Source: CAVPUA01 sp963828015
GTDB taxonomy: Bacteria; Actinomycetota; Actinomycetes; Mycobacteriales; Jatrophihabitantaceae
Direction: 5' to 3'
Assembly (NCBI GenBank): GCA_963828015.1
Contig: CAWHCD010000006.1
Coordinates: forward strand, 930,001-994,000
DNA: 64,000 bases
Position 1 is the first letter of the stretch, and each line of letters opens with the position of its first letter. This document shows positions 18,329 through 27,644 of the stretch, one piece after another. The notes under the pieces are model-generated. The model was not told the origin of the DNA. It worked only from the letters and a program-made list of their open reading frames with translations, and searched no databases. The position numbers and the translations under genes were made by a program.

Positions 18329-19337
18329 CGGACCCTCCTTCGGCTCGGCCGCGCTCGAGCCGGCTCAGCGCGGCCAGTCGGCTGACCGCCCGCCGGTACT
18401 TCTTGCGGTACCCACCTTCCAGCATGCCCTGATCGAACAGGTGATCAATCGCGACTCCGCTCAGCGCGAACGGCAGCTGCCGGTCGTAGAGGCGGTCGGC
18501 GAGCACGACCAGGCGCAGCGCCACGGCCTGGTCGGGCGCCGGATGCGTTCCCTGCACGTACACCGCCGACACCCCGTCCAGTAGGGCGCCGTAGCGCGAT
18601 GGGTGCAGCCGGCTCAGGTGTTCGGTGAGCGCGTCGAACCCATCCAGGCTGGCCCCGGTCCGCGCATCCGCGCGTTCGGCCAGTTCGACGTCGCTCCATG
18701 GCTCGGGCACCGGTGGCAGACCACGGTGCCGGTAGTCGGGCCCGTCGATGTGCACGGTCTCGAACCGGGCCGCCAGCCCCTGGATCTCCCGCTGGAAGTC
18801 AGCGGCGGCGAAGCGGTCCTCGCCCAGCCGGTCGGGCAGGGTGTTGGACGTCGCGGCCAGCCGCACCCCGCGCTCGGCCAGGCGGCTGAGCAGCGTCGAG
18901 ACCAGCACGGTGTCGCCGGGGTCGTCGAGCTCGAACTCATCGATCGCCAGCAACCGCATCCCGCCCAGTTGCTCGACCAAGGTGGTGAAGCCCAACGCCC
19001 CGGCCAGGTGCGTCAGCTCGACGAAGGTCGCATACGCCTTGGGCGCCGGGGCCGCGTGCCAGAGCGCGGCCAGCAGATGCGTCTTGCCCACGCCGAAGCC
19101 GCCGTCGAGGTAGACCCCGGTGGGCGAGGTCGGCGCGCGCCGCCGCCGCCCGGACCCGGCGTTCAGGGACTCGGCAAACTCCTGCAACCGGATCAGCGCG
19201 GCCCGCTGCGACGGCTCGGCGGGGTCCGGTCGGTAGTCGCCGAACCCGACGCCGGTGAACAGTGGGGGCGGCACCAGCCCGGCAATCAACGTCGCCGCAT
19301 CGACGTCGGGCCGACGGTCGACGAGGTGGATGGGCAC
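18321..19337 (-). CDS. zapE: ZapE/AFG1-like ATPase
   Basis: P-loop ATPase of 338 residues of the AFG1/ZapE family, which is tied to cell division in proteobacteria and to mitochondrial protein quality control in eukaryotes. Walker A is GGFGVGKTHLLAAL, Walker B is LLAIDEFELDDPGD, and the sensor segment AATSNTLPDRLGEDRF and the arginine-finger region follow. The GTG at 19337 begins the PIHLVDRRPDVDA segment. It is divergent from the RibD-type gene with a 34-base gap. Its actinobacterial role is not established. Confidence 0.85.
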   Translation of the reverse strand: MPIHLVDRRPDVDAATLIAGLVPPPLFTGVGFGDYRPDPAEPSQRAALIRLQEFAESLNAGSGRRRRAPTSPTGVYLDGGFGVGKTHLLAALWHAAPAPKAYATFVELTHLAGALGFTTLVEQLGGMRLLAIDEFELDDPGDTVLVSTLLSRLAERGVRLAATSNTLPDRLGEDRFAAADFQREIQGLAARFETVHIDGPDYRHRGLPPVPEPWSDVELAERADARTGASLDGFDALTEHLSRLHPSRYGALLDGVSAVYVQGTHPAPDQAVALRLVVLADRLYDRQLPFALSGVAIDHLFDQGMLEGGYRKKYRRAVSRLAALSRLERGRAEGGSDA

Positions 19338-19371
19338 GACTGAGCAGCCTATGCGTTTGCGATGATGAACC

Positions 19372-20088
19372 GTGCGCACACTCCTTCCGGTCAGCGGCGC
19401 TGACACCGACGTCCACCGCCACTACGCCGATGACTGGCTGGCTGACGGCGGGCTGCGGGCCAACTTCGTCGCCAGTCTCGACGGGGCGATCACTGCCAAC
19501 GGGTTGTCCAAGGGATTGCAGACACCCGGCGACAATCGCGTCTTCGCCGCGCTGCGGGACCTCGCCGACGTCGTGTTGGTCGGCGCGAGCACCGCAGGAG
19601 CCGAGAACTACCGCTTAGCCACCTTCACCGACGCCCGCCTCGCGGTGCGGGCCGAGTACGGCCTGGCGCCGGTGCTGCCCATCGTCGTGCTCTCGCGGTC
19701 CTTGCGGCTGGACCCGACCACGCCTTTGCTCAGCGATCCGGGCACGATCGTGATCACGACCAGTGAGGCCGATGCGAACGTGCGCGCACAACTCGGCGCC
19801 GAGGTACTCGAGTGCGGCGAGCACGATCTCGACCTGACCCTGGCCCTCACCTCGCTGCGCGAACGCGGACTGACCCGCTTGCTGTGCGAAGGCGGTCCGC
19901 GCCTGTTCACCTCGCTGGCCGATGCCGGCCTGGTCGACGAGCTGTGCCTTTCGCTCACCGCGCTGCTGTCGGGGCCGGGCGCGGGTCAGCTCAGCTCAGG
20001 AACGCCCTGGGCGGCGGCCCGACCACTGCACCTGGCCGGCCTGCTCGAAGAGGATGACGCGCTGTTCGCGCGCTACCGGCGCGCTTAA
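19372..20088 (+). CDS. RibD C-terminal-type pyrimidine reductase family protein
   Basis: Protein of 238 residues with the dihydrofolate-reductase-like RibD C-terminal fold. Features are RANFVASLDGAITANGLSKG, ADVVLVGASTAGAENY for NADPH binding, and LLCEGGPRLFTSLADAGLVDELCL. There is no N-terminal deaminase domain, so it is a stand-alone reductase. It could act in riboflavin synthesis or on a related substrate; no other rib gene is nearby. Start GTG at 19372. Confidence 0.85.
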   Translation: MRTLLPVSGADTDVHRHYADDWLADGGLRANFVASLDGAITANGLSKGLQTPGDNRVFAALRDLADVVLVGASTAGAENYRLATFTDARLAVRAEYGLAPVLPIVVLSRSLRLDPTTPLLSDPGTIVITTSEADANVRAQLGAEVLECGEHDLDLTLALTSLRERGLTRLLCEGGPRLFTSLADAGLVDELCLSLTALLSGPGAGQLSSGTPWAAARPLHLAGLLEEDDALFARYRRA

Positions 20089-20164
20089 CTGCCTCATCGT
20101 CGATCGACTCGATGTTCATCCGATAGCTACTCGACGCTTACTTCGGCGGATCTACCGTCGAGTG

Positions 20165-20458
20165 ATGGAGAACGCGATCGACTTGACCCCCGACATGCTG
20201 CTCGGACTCCCCATCGATCAGGCGCAGGCGGCCGCGACCGCGGCCGGACGCGTCGTCCGGATCCACCCGGCCGGTGCGGGCATCCCGCAGGAGGACACAC
20301 CCGACTGCTTCACGCTCACCGTGTCCAGCAGTGGCACGGTGCTCGAAGCCTGGGACGGGCTCGACGGTCCCAGCGGCTGGGCGCGCGTTCACACCCTGCC
20401 CGAACGCGCCTGGCCCGAGCCTTACTTCTCCACCGCGCGCGACGCCAGCCGCTGGTGA
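20165..20458 (+). CDS. Small hypothetical protein (about 97 residues)
   Basis: A protein of 97 residues I cannot place in a family. The first half (LTPDMLLGLPIDQAQAAATA and VVRIHPAG) looks like a small alpha/beta unit, and the tail is Trp/Pro-rich (WARVHTLPERAWPEPYFS). A GTG three bases upstream of the ATG is an alternative start. It follows the RibD-type gene on the same strand by 76 bases. Confidence 0.55.
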   Translation: MENAIDLTPDMLLGLPIDQAQAAATAAGRVVRIHPAGAGIPQEDTPDCFTLTVSSSGTVLEAWDGLDGPSGWARVHTLPERAWPEPYFSTARDASRW

Positions 20459-20535
20459 GAAGCGCGGCGGCCCCACGCCCCCGAGCCCTCGTCGGATGCA
20501 TCGCGGCGTAGACGTCGGACTGCTTGACTAGACCG

Positions 20536-20706
20536 ATGGTGCAACCGATCCCCGAACCGGAACCACTGATCAATCCCGACGAGCCCATTCCCGACGACGC
20601 CGCCGAATTGCTGCCCGATGCACCCGAACCGCTACCGCCCCCACCGATCGAGGCGAGCCCCGACGATCCGGGCGGCGATCCGGACGGGGTGCCCGAGCCG
20701 GCCTGA
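20536..20706 (+). CDS. Possible short acidic proline-rich protein
   Basis: Open frame of about 56 codons, Pro/Glu/Asp-rich (PIPEPEPLINPDEPIPDD), low complexity and without a recognisable domain. No strong ribosome binding site is seen. It may be a real small disordered protein or a chance frame in GC-rich DNA. Confidence 0.25.
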   Translation: MVQPIPEPEPLINPDEPIPDDAAELLPDAPEPLPPPPIEASPDDPGGDPDGVPEPA

Positions 20707-20773
20707 GCCGTTTCGATCGGCCACCCGCTGGGTACTCACTGAAGATCCTGAAGTACCGGCAAAGGAGTGGCTC

Positions 20774-22301
20774 ATGCGCGATCGGAAATCTCCGCCCACC
20801 ACCACCGACGCGGGGGTGCCGGTCGCCAGCGACGAGCACTCGCTGTCCATCGGCCCCGATGGTCCGCTGCTCTTGCAGGACCACTACCTGCTCGAGCAGA
20901 TGGCGAACTTCAATCGCGAGCGCATTCCGGAGCGGCAGCCGCACGCAAAGGGTGGCGGCGCGTTCGGGACGTTCGAGGTGACTGGCCGACGTCAGCGCGT
21001 TCACGCGGGCGGCCGTATTCCAGCCGGGCGCCAAGACCGACGTACTGATCCGGTTCTCGACCGTGGCCGGCGAGCGGGGCAGCCCGGACACCTGGCGCGA
21101 CCCGCGCGGCTTCGCGGTGAAGTTCTACACCGAGCGAGGGCAACCTCGACATCGTCGGCAACAACACGCCGGTCTTCTTCATCAAGGATCCGATGAAGTT
21201 CCAGCACTTCATCCGCTCGCAGAAGCGGCGCTGCGGACAACAACCTGCGCGACCACGACATGCAGTGGGACTTCTGGACGCTGTCGCCGGAGTCGGCGCA
21301 CCAGGTCACCTGGCTGATGGGCGACCGCGGCATTCCGCGGACCTGGCGGCACATGAACGGCTACTCGAGCCACACCTACATGTGGATCAACGCCGAGGGC
21401 GAGCGGTTCTGGGTGAAGTACCACTTCAAGACCGACCAGGGCATCGAGTTCTTCACCCAGGACGAGGGCGACCAGATGGCCTCGGTCGACACCGACTACC
21501 ACCAGCGCGACCTCTTCGAGCACATCGCGGCCGGCGAGTTCCCGAGCTGGACGCTGAAGCATGCAGATCATGCCGTTCGAGGAGGCCAAGACCTACCGCT
21601 TCAACCCGTTCGACCTGACCAAGGTCTGGCCGCACGGCGACTACCCGCTGCAGGAGGTCGGGCGGCTGACGCTCAACCGCAACGTCACCGACTACCACAC
21701 CGAGATGGAGCAGGCCGCCTTCGAGCCGAACAACCTCGTCGCCGGCACGGGCCTCTCGCCGGACAAGATGCTGCTCGCCCGGGGGTTCAGCTACTCCGAC
21801 GCGCACCGGGCCCGGCTCGGCGTCAACTACCGGCAGATCCCGGTCAACTCGCCGCACGTCGAGGTGCACAGCTACTCCAAGGACGGCGCGATGCGGATGC
21901 AGAACGTCACCGACCCGGTCTACGCGCCGAACTCCTACGGCGGCCCGAAGGCTGACCCGGCGCTGACCGACGACGGCGGCCTCTGGTACGCCGACGGTGA
22001 CATGGTGCGGGCCGCGTACACCCCACATGCCGAGGACGACGACTGGGTCCAGGCCGGCACGCTGGTGCGCGACGTGCTCGACGACGCCGGCCGCGAGCGG
22101 TTGACGACAACATCGTCGGCCACCTGCTCAACGGGGTCAGCGAGCCCGTCCTGGCGCGCGCCTTCGACTACTGGCGCAAGGTGGACAAGAACCTCGGCGA
22201 GCAGATCGAGGCCGGCGTCCGGGCCAAGCAGTCGCGAGAAGGATCCCAAGGCGGCCAAGCAGGGCAACCCAGCCCGGTCCAGCATGCAGGCCAAGGCCTG
22301 A
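20774..22301 (+). pseudogene. katA: Monofunctional heme catalase KatA, broken by six single-base indels
   Basis: All catalase landmarks are present in order but spread over three frames. These include VASDEHSLSIGPDGPLLLQD, the FSTVAGERGSPDTWRDPRGFAVKFY heme-side segment, NNTPVFFIKDP, RTWRHMNGYSSHTY, FNPFDLTKVWPH and the C-terminal NPARSSMQAKA. Frame changes fall near 20986, 21135, 21232, 21560, 22102 and 22235. Five are +1 and one (22102) is -1. Correcting them gives an uninterrupted catalase of about 505 residues with no in-frame stop. The ATG at 20774 has an AAAGGAG site. It is either a decaying gene or a cluster of sequencing errors. Confidence 0.9.
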
Positions 22302-22311
22302 TCGCCGGGGC

Positions 22312-22740
22312 TCAGTCGTCGACGACGGTTACCGTGACCGAGATGTTGCCGCGAGTGGCGTTGGAGTACGGGCAGACCTGGTGCGCGGTGTCAGCGAGGG
22401 CCTGGGCCTGCTCGTGCGGCAGGTTCGGGATGGTGACCTCGAGCTCGACGGCCAGCTCGTAACCGCCTTCGGTGTTCGGTCCGATGTGCACGCGAGCCCC
22501 GACAGTGGAGTCGCTGATCTCGATCTTCTGCGCCCGGGCGATGGCCTGCAGGGCGGAGTGGTAGCAGGCCGCGTACCCGGCGGCGAACAACTCCTCCGGG
22601 TTAGCCCCCTGCCCGGAACCACCCATCGACACCGGGATGGCCAGGTCGAGGTCGACCCGACCGTCGGTGCTGCGCACGTGACCGTCGCGCCCGGCGCCGG
22701 TCGACAGCGCCTCGGCGGTGTAGAGAATCTCCTGCTGCAT
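22312..22740 (-). CDS. ohr: Organic hydroperoxide resistance protein (Ohr/OsmC family)
   Basis: Thiol peroxidase of 142 residues that reduces organic hydroperoxides. The catalytic Cys pair is Cys59 in GYAACYHSAL and Cys123 in HQVCPYSNATRGN, the Ohr-subfamily spacing. NPEELFAAGYAACY is diagnostic. It is convergent with the catalase gene and ends 10 bases from it, so the two peroxide-handling genes face each other. No OhrR-type regulator is adjacent. Confidence 0.92.
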   Translation of the reverse strand: MQQEILYTAEALSTGAGRDGHVRSTDGRVDLDLAIPVSMGGSGQGANPEELFAAGYAACYHSALQAIARAQKIEISDSTVGARVHIGPNTEGGYELAVELEVTIPNLPHEQAQALADTAHQVCPYSNATRGNISVTVTVVDD

Positions 22741-22768
22741 GAACTGATCCCTTCGGTCTTGATATCGG

Positions 22769-23509
22769 TCAGAGTATGCAGAACGTGATGGCGATGAACT
22801 GGCAGGTAGCGGCGGCGCAGACGAAGGTGTGAAAGACCTCGTGATATCCGAACACCAACGGCACGGGGTCAGGTTGGCGTCGGTGGTAGGCGACGGCGCC
22901 CAGGGTGTAGAGCACTCCGCCGATGGCGATCAACAGGGCGGCGGACACGCCGCAATGCAGCCAGATCGTCGGGATCGCCAGGACCCCGAGCCAGCCGAGG
23001 ATCAGGAACGCCGCCCCGATGAGCTTCTCCGAGACCTGCATGTGGCGAAGGTGGACCGCGGCGATGGCGAGCGCCACCGTCCACATCGCGATAGTCGCGA
23101 GCAGCCCGACGGATCCCAGACCGGTCAGCAGGAAGGCCGGCGTCGCGGTACCGGCGATCATGAACAGGATCATGACGTGATCCAGGCGCTGCCAGCGGGC
23201 GGCCGCGGTGCTCGACCAGCTACCGCAGTGATAGAAGGCGCTGGTGCCGAACAGGCCGGCAATCGCGGTGACGTAGATGGTCAGGGCGATCAGCGGCCGG
23301 GTGGCGTGATGCGCGACGATCGCCCAGGGCCCGAACGTCAGGCAGAGCACGAACCAGGCCATGTGCGACCAGCCGCGCATCAAGGGCTTCACGTACTGGA
23401 GGTCACGGACCGCATCGAAATGCGACGTCCGTGCTGCTTTGGCGCTCGTCACGTGCCGCACCGGCTGATCCCGACCGCTGGTCACCGGGTCACCAGGAGG
23501 TTGACCCAC
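22769..23509 (-). CDS. Hemolysin III / TrhA-type membrane protein
   Basis: Membrane protein of about 246 residues with seven predicted helices and the family motifs SAFYHCGSWSS near the first extracellular loop, RLDHVMILFMIAGTATP and YHEVFHTFVCAAATCQF. Homologues are called hemolysin III or TrhA; the physiological function in bacteria is unclear, with links to membrane energetics. The start is a GTG at 23509; an alternative GTG at 23452 gives a shorter hydrophilic N-terminus. Neither has a clear ribosome binding site. Confidence 0.88.
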   Translation of the reverse strand: MGQPPGDPVTSGRDQPVRHVTSAKAARTSHFDAVRDLQYVKPLMRGWSHMAWFVLCLTFGPWAIVAHHATRPLIALTIYVTAIAGLFGTSAFYHCGSWSSTAAARWQRLDHVMILFMIAGTATPAFLLTGLGSVGLLATIAMWTVALAIAAVHLRHMQVSEKLIGAAFLILGWLGVLAIPTIWLHCGVSAALLIAIGGVLYTLGAVAYHRRQPDPVPLVFGYHEVFHTFVCAAATCQFIAITFCIL

Positions 23510-23575
23510 CTCGAGGGTAACCGCATCGGCGCAAATATCAGCCGATTCGCGCCGGCTGACTCTCGGACGCTCGCG

Positions 23576-24361
23576 TTATGAACTCGCGGTGGCGCCGCCA
23601 TCCACGGGGATCCAGATCCCGGTGACGTAGCGGGACGCGTCGGAGGCCAGGTAGAGCGCGGTGTCGGCGATCTCGCCCGGAGTCGCCATTCGCTTCATCG
23701 GCACCGCCGCGGCGACCTGCTCCATGGTGGCCTTGACGATGCCCAGGTCGACGTCGCGGCGCATCGACGCGGTGTCCGTCGCGCCGGGGCAGATCGCATT
23801 GACCCGGATGCCGTCCTCGGCGAACAGCAGCGCCGCGGAACGGACGAAGTTGATCAGGCCGCTCTTGCTGACCCCATAGGTCGGCAAGAGCGCATTACCG
23901 CCGAGGCCGGCAGTGGACGCGGTGCAGATGACCGATGCGGACGCAGACTTCTGGAGCAACGGCAGGAACTGCTGGGTCAGGTACATCGGCACCCAGGTGT
24001 TCACGATCAGGCACTCGGTCCACGAGGCCAGGTCGTAGTCCAGCCTGGTCGGACCCGTGATGCCGGCCTGATTCCAGAACACGTCGAGCACGTCGTATCG
24101 ATCCTTGATCGTCTCGACCAGGGCGGCCAAGGCCGGCTGATCGCTGAGCTCCACCCCGTACGCCTCGGCCGAGCCACCATTACCGTTGATCTCATCGGCC
24201 ACCGCCTTCGCGCCGTCCTCGTTGCGGTCGACGAGGATGAGCCGGGCGCCCTCCGCGGAGAACAACCGGGCACCGGCCCGGCCCATACCCGAGGCACTCC
24301 CGGTGATGAGAGCGGTTCTCCCCTGCAGACGTCCGCTGCTTGCTCCGCCAGAATCAGTCAT
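23576..24361 (-). CDS. SDR-family NAD(P)-dependent oxidoreductase
   Basis: Classical short-chain dehydrogenase of 261 residues. The cofactor motif is ALITGSASGMGRAGARLF and the NAG-equivalent is WNQAGIT. The catalytic serine sits in TASTAG and the Tyr/Lys pair in YGVSK. The C-terminal substrate loop is ICPGATDTASMRRD. The ATG at 24361 follows a GGGAG site, which beats longer upstream frames. It is divergent from the cyclase-family gene across a 248-base region with a palindrome, suggesting shared regulation. Substrate unknown. Confidence 0.88.
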   Translation of the reverse strand: MTDSGGASSGRLQGRTALITGSASGMGRAGARLFSAEGARLILVDRNEDGAKAVADEINGNGGSAEAYGVELSDQPALAALVETIKDRYDVLDVFWNQAGITGPTRLDYDLASWTECLIVNTWVPMYLTQQFLPLLQKSASASVICTASTAGLGGNALLPTYGVSKSGLINFVRSAALLFAEDGIRVNAICPGATDTASMRRDVDLGIVKATMEQVAAAVPMKRMATPGEIADTALYLASDASRYVTGIWIPVDGGATASS

Positions 24362-24507
24362 CAAAGACTCCCGTCTAATCGGCTTGGATCGATAGGGCCT
24401 ACTGCGCACATACGTGTCCGCAGCCGGCGGATTGAAGGCGGCCAAACAGTAGTGTTCCCCACCCGAGCGGGTCAACGCCGCACCGCTGAAAGAAACATTG
24501 TATGTAC

Positions 24508-24517
24508 CAACTAGTTG
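24508..24517. promoter_or_regulatory. Palindrome CAACTAGTTG, candidate operator
   Basis: A perfect ten-base palindrome lies in an AT-richer part of the divergent SDR/cyclase promoter region. The MarR-family gene at 25538 is the obvious candidate binder. Inferred from symmetry and position. Confidence 0.4.
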
Positions 24518-24609
24518 AGTTACTCTCGCCCGCAGAGCATCGTCGATTGCGGACGGTTTGCCGGTCTACCCATTGCCCCCACCTTTGATCGACTGCGTCA
24601 GGAGCTGCA

Positions 24610-25545
24610 ATGACCGAGAGCAGGAAGTGGCCGCACCACGAGTTGGGCAAGGAGCTCAACAATTGGGGTCGATGGGGTGCCGACGACGAGATCGGTTGTC
24701 TGAACTTCGTCACGCCCGAGGTGCGCGTCGAGGCAGCCAAGCTCGTGAAGACCGGCAAGATCTTCAACTGCGGTATTCCGTTCGACAAGAACGGACCCTT
24801 CCTGCCCGGCGGCTTCCGGATCAACCCGGTGCACATCATGAGCTTTCTGCCCTCGGACACCGCGGGTGCAGCCGACGGCATGATCTCTGCCGACGACATG
24901 ATCATCATGGGGCTGCAGTCGGCGACGCAATGGGACAGCCTCGCCCACGTCGGCTACAACGACCGGTTCTACAACGACGTCCCGTCCGGCGCGGTGAACA
25001 ACTTCGTGGGCGCGAGCAAGAACTCCTTCGCCAAGGCGGTCAACAACCTCATCTCGCGGGGCGTGCTGCTCGACATCGCGGCCCTCAAGGGCGTCGACAT
25101 CCTGCCCGACTCCTACGAGATCACCGCGGCCGACCTCTCGGCCGCCGAAGAGCGCCAGGGAGTGCAGGTCCGCTCGGGCGACATCCTGCTCGTTCGCACC
25201 GGCTGGATCCGCTACTTCCGCCAGGGCGACAAGGTCAAGTTCAACGGTAACGAGGCCGGACTCGGCCTCGACAGCTGCCGGTGGCTCTACGACCGTGAGG
25301 TCGCCGCGCTCGCGGTCGACAACTGGGCGGCCGAGGCGTGGCCGAGCACCGTCGAAGGCGGTGGCATCCCGTTCCATCAGGTCACGATCCGCGACATGGG
25401 CCTGATGCTCGGCGAGATGTTCGACTTCGAGAACCTGGCCGTCGACTGCGCGCAGGACGGGATCTGGGAGTTCCTGTTCTCCAGCGTCGGCATCGAGGTG
25501 ACCGGCTCGGTCGGCTCACCGCTCACCCCGATGGCCATCAAGTAG
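24610..25545 (+). CDS. Cyclase-family (kynurenine formamidase-like) metal-dependent hydrolase
   Basis: Protein of 311 residues in the cyclase family (PF04199), whose members hydrolyse amide or ester bonds or act as lyases. Recognisable parts are NWGRWGADDEIGCLNFVTPE, the TQWDSLAHVGY metal-ligand region, ISRGVLLDIAALKG, and SGDILLVRTGWIRYF. The full-length family is about 300 residues. With the divergent SDR and convergent MarR gene, which overlaps its last eight bases, it may form a small catabolic module. Substrate unknown. Confidence 0.85.
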   Translation: MTESRKWPHHELGKELNNWGRWGADDEIGCLNFVTPEVRVEAAKLVKTGKIFNCGIPFDKNGPFLPGGFRINPVHIMSFLPSDTAGAADGMISADDMIIMGLQSATQWDSLAHVGYNDRFYNDVPSGAVNNFVGASKNSFAKAVNNLISRGVLLDIAALKGVDILPDSYEITAADLSAAEERQGVQVRSGDILLVRTGWIRYFRQGDKVKFNGNEAGLGLDSCRWLYDREVAALAVDNWAAEAWPSTVEGGGIPFHQVTIRDMGLMLGEMFDFENLAVDCAQDGIWEFLFSSVGIEVTGSVGSPLTPMAIK

Positions 25546-26041
25546 CCGCGGCGACCGACTCCGGATCCAGGGTGTCGGCGATCCCGGCCAGCCCGATGGC
25601 GGCGGCCTGAACGTCCTCCTCGGACCAGTCGGCGAACAACTCGGCCAGCATTTCGCGCCGGACCGTCCGCATCCTTCTCAGCAGCGCCCGTCCGGTGCGC
25701 GACACCTCCAGCAGGGCCGCGCGGCGATCGGTCGGGTCGGAGATGCGCAGGACGAGACCATCGCGCTCGAGGCGTTGTGCCTGCGGCGTGAGCGTCGAGT
25801 TGTCCACTCCGAGAATCGCGGCCAGCTCGCTGAGCCGCGCGGGACCGGCCACGCTCAAGGTTCCCAGGAGCAGAAGCGGACCGCGCGGGAGGTCCGACTT
25901 GGCCCGCCGGATCCGTTCGGCGACCACATCCTCGCGCCAGGCCCAGGTCAGCACCCGGCTGAGCGCCTCCTCGAGCTGGCCGACACTCGTCTCCGGCCCG
26001 GAAGGCCTTCGGGATCGGGCAGCCACAGGTTCCTCCATCAC
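25538..26041 (-). CDS. MarR-family transcriptional regulator
   Basis: Protein of 167 residues with a MarR winged helix: PRGPLLLLGTLSVAGPARLSELA, the recognition helix LGVDNSTLTPQAQRLERDG, and the wing RISDPTDRRAALLEVS. The C-terminal helices would form the dimer. The gene is convergent with, and overlaps, the cyclase gene by eight bases. It is the likely regulator of the SDR/cyclase promoter, where a palindrome is present. Confidence 0.85.
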   Translation of the reverse strand: MMEEPVAARSRRPSGPETSVGQLEEALSRVLTWAWREDVVAERIRRAKSDLPRGPLLLLGTLSVAGPARLSELAAILGVDNSTLTPQAQRLERDGLVLRISDPTDRRAALLEVSRTGRALLRRMRTVRREMLAELFADWSEEDVQAAAIGLAGIADTLDPESVAAAT

Positions 26042-26159
26042 GTGCCGGACTCCTGCGCGTCAGGTGCAGGACGCTTCGCCGAGCGGTATCGAGATGCTAG
26101 TACGCAACGCCCGAGCGGTCGGTCAAGGCGGCAGTGGGGCCGAGACCGGCCTGAGCCGG

Positions 26160-27644
26160 TTACGACGAGCCCAGTTTCGCCGGCGGTTCCACCCCCGCAC
26201 TGACGTCGCAGGTCCGCCCGGCGTCGACCTTCTGGGGCTTCAGATAGCGGCTCGACACGGTGACGTCGTCGCCGACCGTGTTCGAGGTCGGGCTGGTCGG
26301 AGTGCTCGAATGGTTGAGCTGGAAGCGCAGTACCCGGGTGAACTGGCAGCTGGCCGATACCGACTCGATGCTGAACTCGATAGGTGGACGGCTCGAGTTC
26401 TTGCCCAGGTTGTCCAGCCCACCCGCACCGGTCGATCCCTCCACCAGGTCGATCGTCGACCCGCTCTGGACGTCGGGGGTCTTGTTCTGCGCATGGAGGT
26501 GTCCGGAGTTCAGTTGCCGAATCCGCCCGCTCAGGTCCTGCGCGAGCTGGCTGGCCGCGACGGGTTCATGAGTGGCGAAGATGTCGAACTTGGCCGCGGA
26601 GGGGACCGCACTGACGGCGGTGTTCATCGCCTTCTTCTCCAGCTTGTCCGTCGTTGCCCCGTCATCGGATCCGTAGGCGCCGACCGCCCCGTACACCCGC
26701 GGATCGGGCACACCCGCGATCGTGAGCCCGTAGGCGTCGACCTGACTTCCGCCCACGGTGTAGCCGCCGTCGGTCGTTGCGGTCTTGCTGCCCATCACGG
26801 TGACGCCGGTGATGCCCGCCATGGTGGCCTGGACTGCCGGCGAGTCGTGGTTGCCGGCAATCCAGAGCATCGGTATCGATTTGGTGAGCGTGGCGATCGA
26901 ATCGAGGAAGGACGGCGTCAGCTCGGCCGCTGACCCGAACTCCGATTCGTCGCCGGTGTTCACGATGAGCTTGGCGTTGAAGTTCTTCGCGTACTGGGCC
27001 ACGAGCGGGTAGACCGCGGCCAGATGCACATCGGAGATGAACATGATGTTGAACGCCGTGTCCGGGGCGTCGCGCTGCGCGATCTGATTCTGCAGGGCGG
27101 CCTGGATGCCGATGATCGAGGTCAACGCGTCGTACGCCTTGGTCTGTTGCGCGTAGTACTGGCTGAGCTGGTCCGGGAACAGCTGGAACGCGGCCAGAGT
27201 GCCCGACAGTCGCGACTGTTTGGCCCATCGCGGGTTGTAGGTCACCGCTCCGTAGGCGGCGATCACCGCCACGACAGCGACCCCGGCGGCGAGCTGGACC
27301 AGTTGCCGGCGCAGCTCGTGCGGACGCCGGCTCAAGCCGCGGGCATAGCGCACGGCGATCTCAGCCAGCGCGAATACGCCCAGGCCGAGCAGGAAGCCGA
27401 CCAGGATCTCGCCCCCGAGCCAGAGCGCCGCGTAGGGCAGCCGCGCGGCGGCGTCGGCCTTGAGCTTGGTCACGTAGGCGTCGGTGTTGGGACTGGCCGC
27501 CCGGGTCACGCTGAGCAGGTCGATGTTCAGCGGCGAGAGGTGGATGCCGATGGGCAGGCCGGTGAAGTTCGGGAAGTTCCAGCTGCCGAAGGTGGTGTCG
27601 GCGCTGAGCCCGCGCCGGGTGAAGATGGTGGTTTCGACCCGCAC
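26160..27644 (-). CDS. Membrane-anchored metallophosphoesterase
   Basis: Calcineurin-type phosphoesterase after a membrane-anchored N-terminal region. The metal motifs are FISDVHLAAVY, VNTGDESEFG, AGNHDSPA, FDIFATHEP and SGHLHAQNK, in the correct order. A membrane segment precedes the enzyme domain (AALWLGGEILVGFLLGLG). Homology-like sequence continues upstream of the GTG at 27644, with a second hydrophobic stretch (WVARLAVGLGFASVIARAL), to a TGA near 27853, but no standard start codon occurs there. The true start may have been lost to an indel around 27849. The product likely acts outside the membrane. Confidence 0.85.
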   Translation of the reverse strand: MRVETTIFTRRGLSADTTFGSWNFPNFTGLPIGIHLSPLNIDLLSVTRAASPNTDAYVTKLKADAAARLPYAALWLGGEILVGFLLGLGVFALAEIAVRYARGLSRRPHELRRQLVQLAAGVAVVAVIAAYGAVTYNPRWAKQSRLSGTLAAFQLFPDQLSQYYAQQTKAYDALTSIIGIQAALQNQIAQRDAPDTAFNIMFISDVHLAAVYPLVAQYAKNFNAKLIVNTGDESEFGSAAELTPSFLDSIATLTKSIPMLWIAGNHDSPAVQATMAGITGVTVMGSKTATTDGGYTVGGSQVDAYGLTIAGVPDPRVYGAVGAYGSDDGATTDKLEKKAMNTAVSAVPSAAKFDIFATHEPVAASQLAQDLSGRIRQLNSGHLHAQNKTPDVQSGSTIDLVEGSTGAGGLDNLGKNSSRPPIEFSIESVSASCQFTRVLRFQLNHSSTPTSPTSNTVGDDVTVSSRYLKPQKVDAGRTCDVSAGVEPPAKLGSS

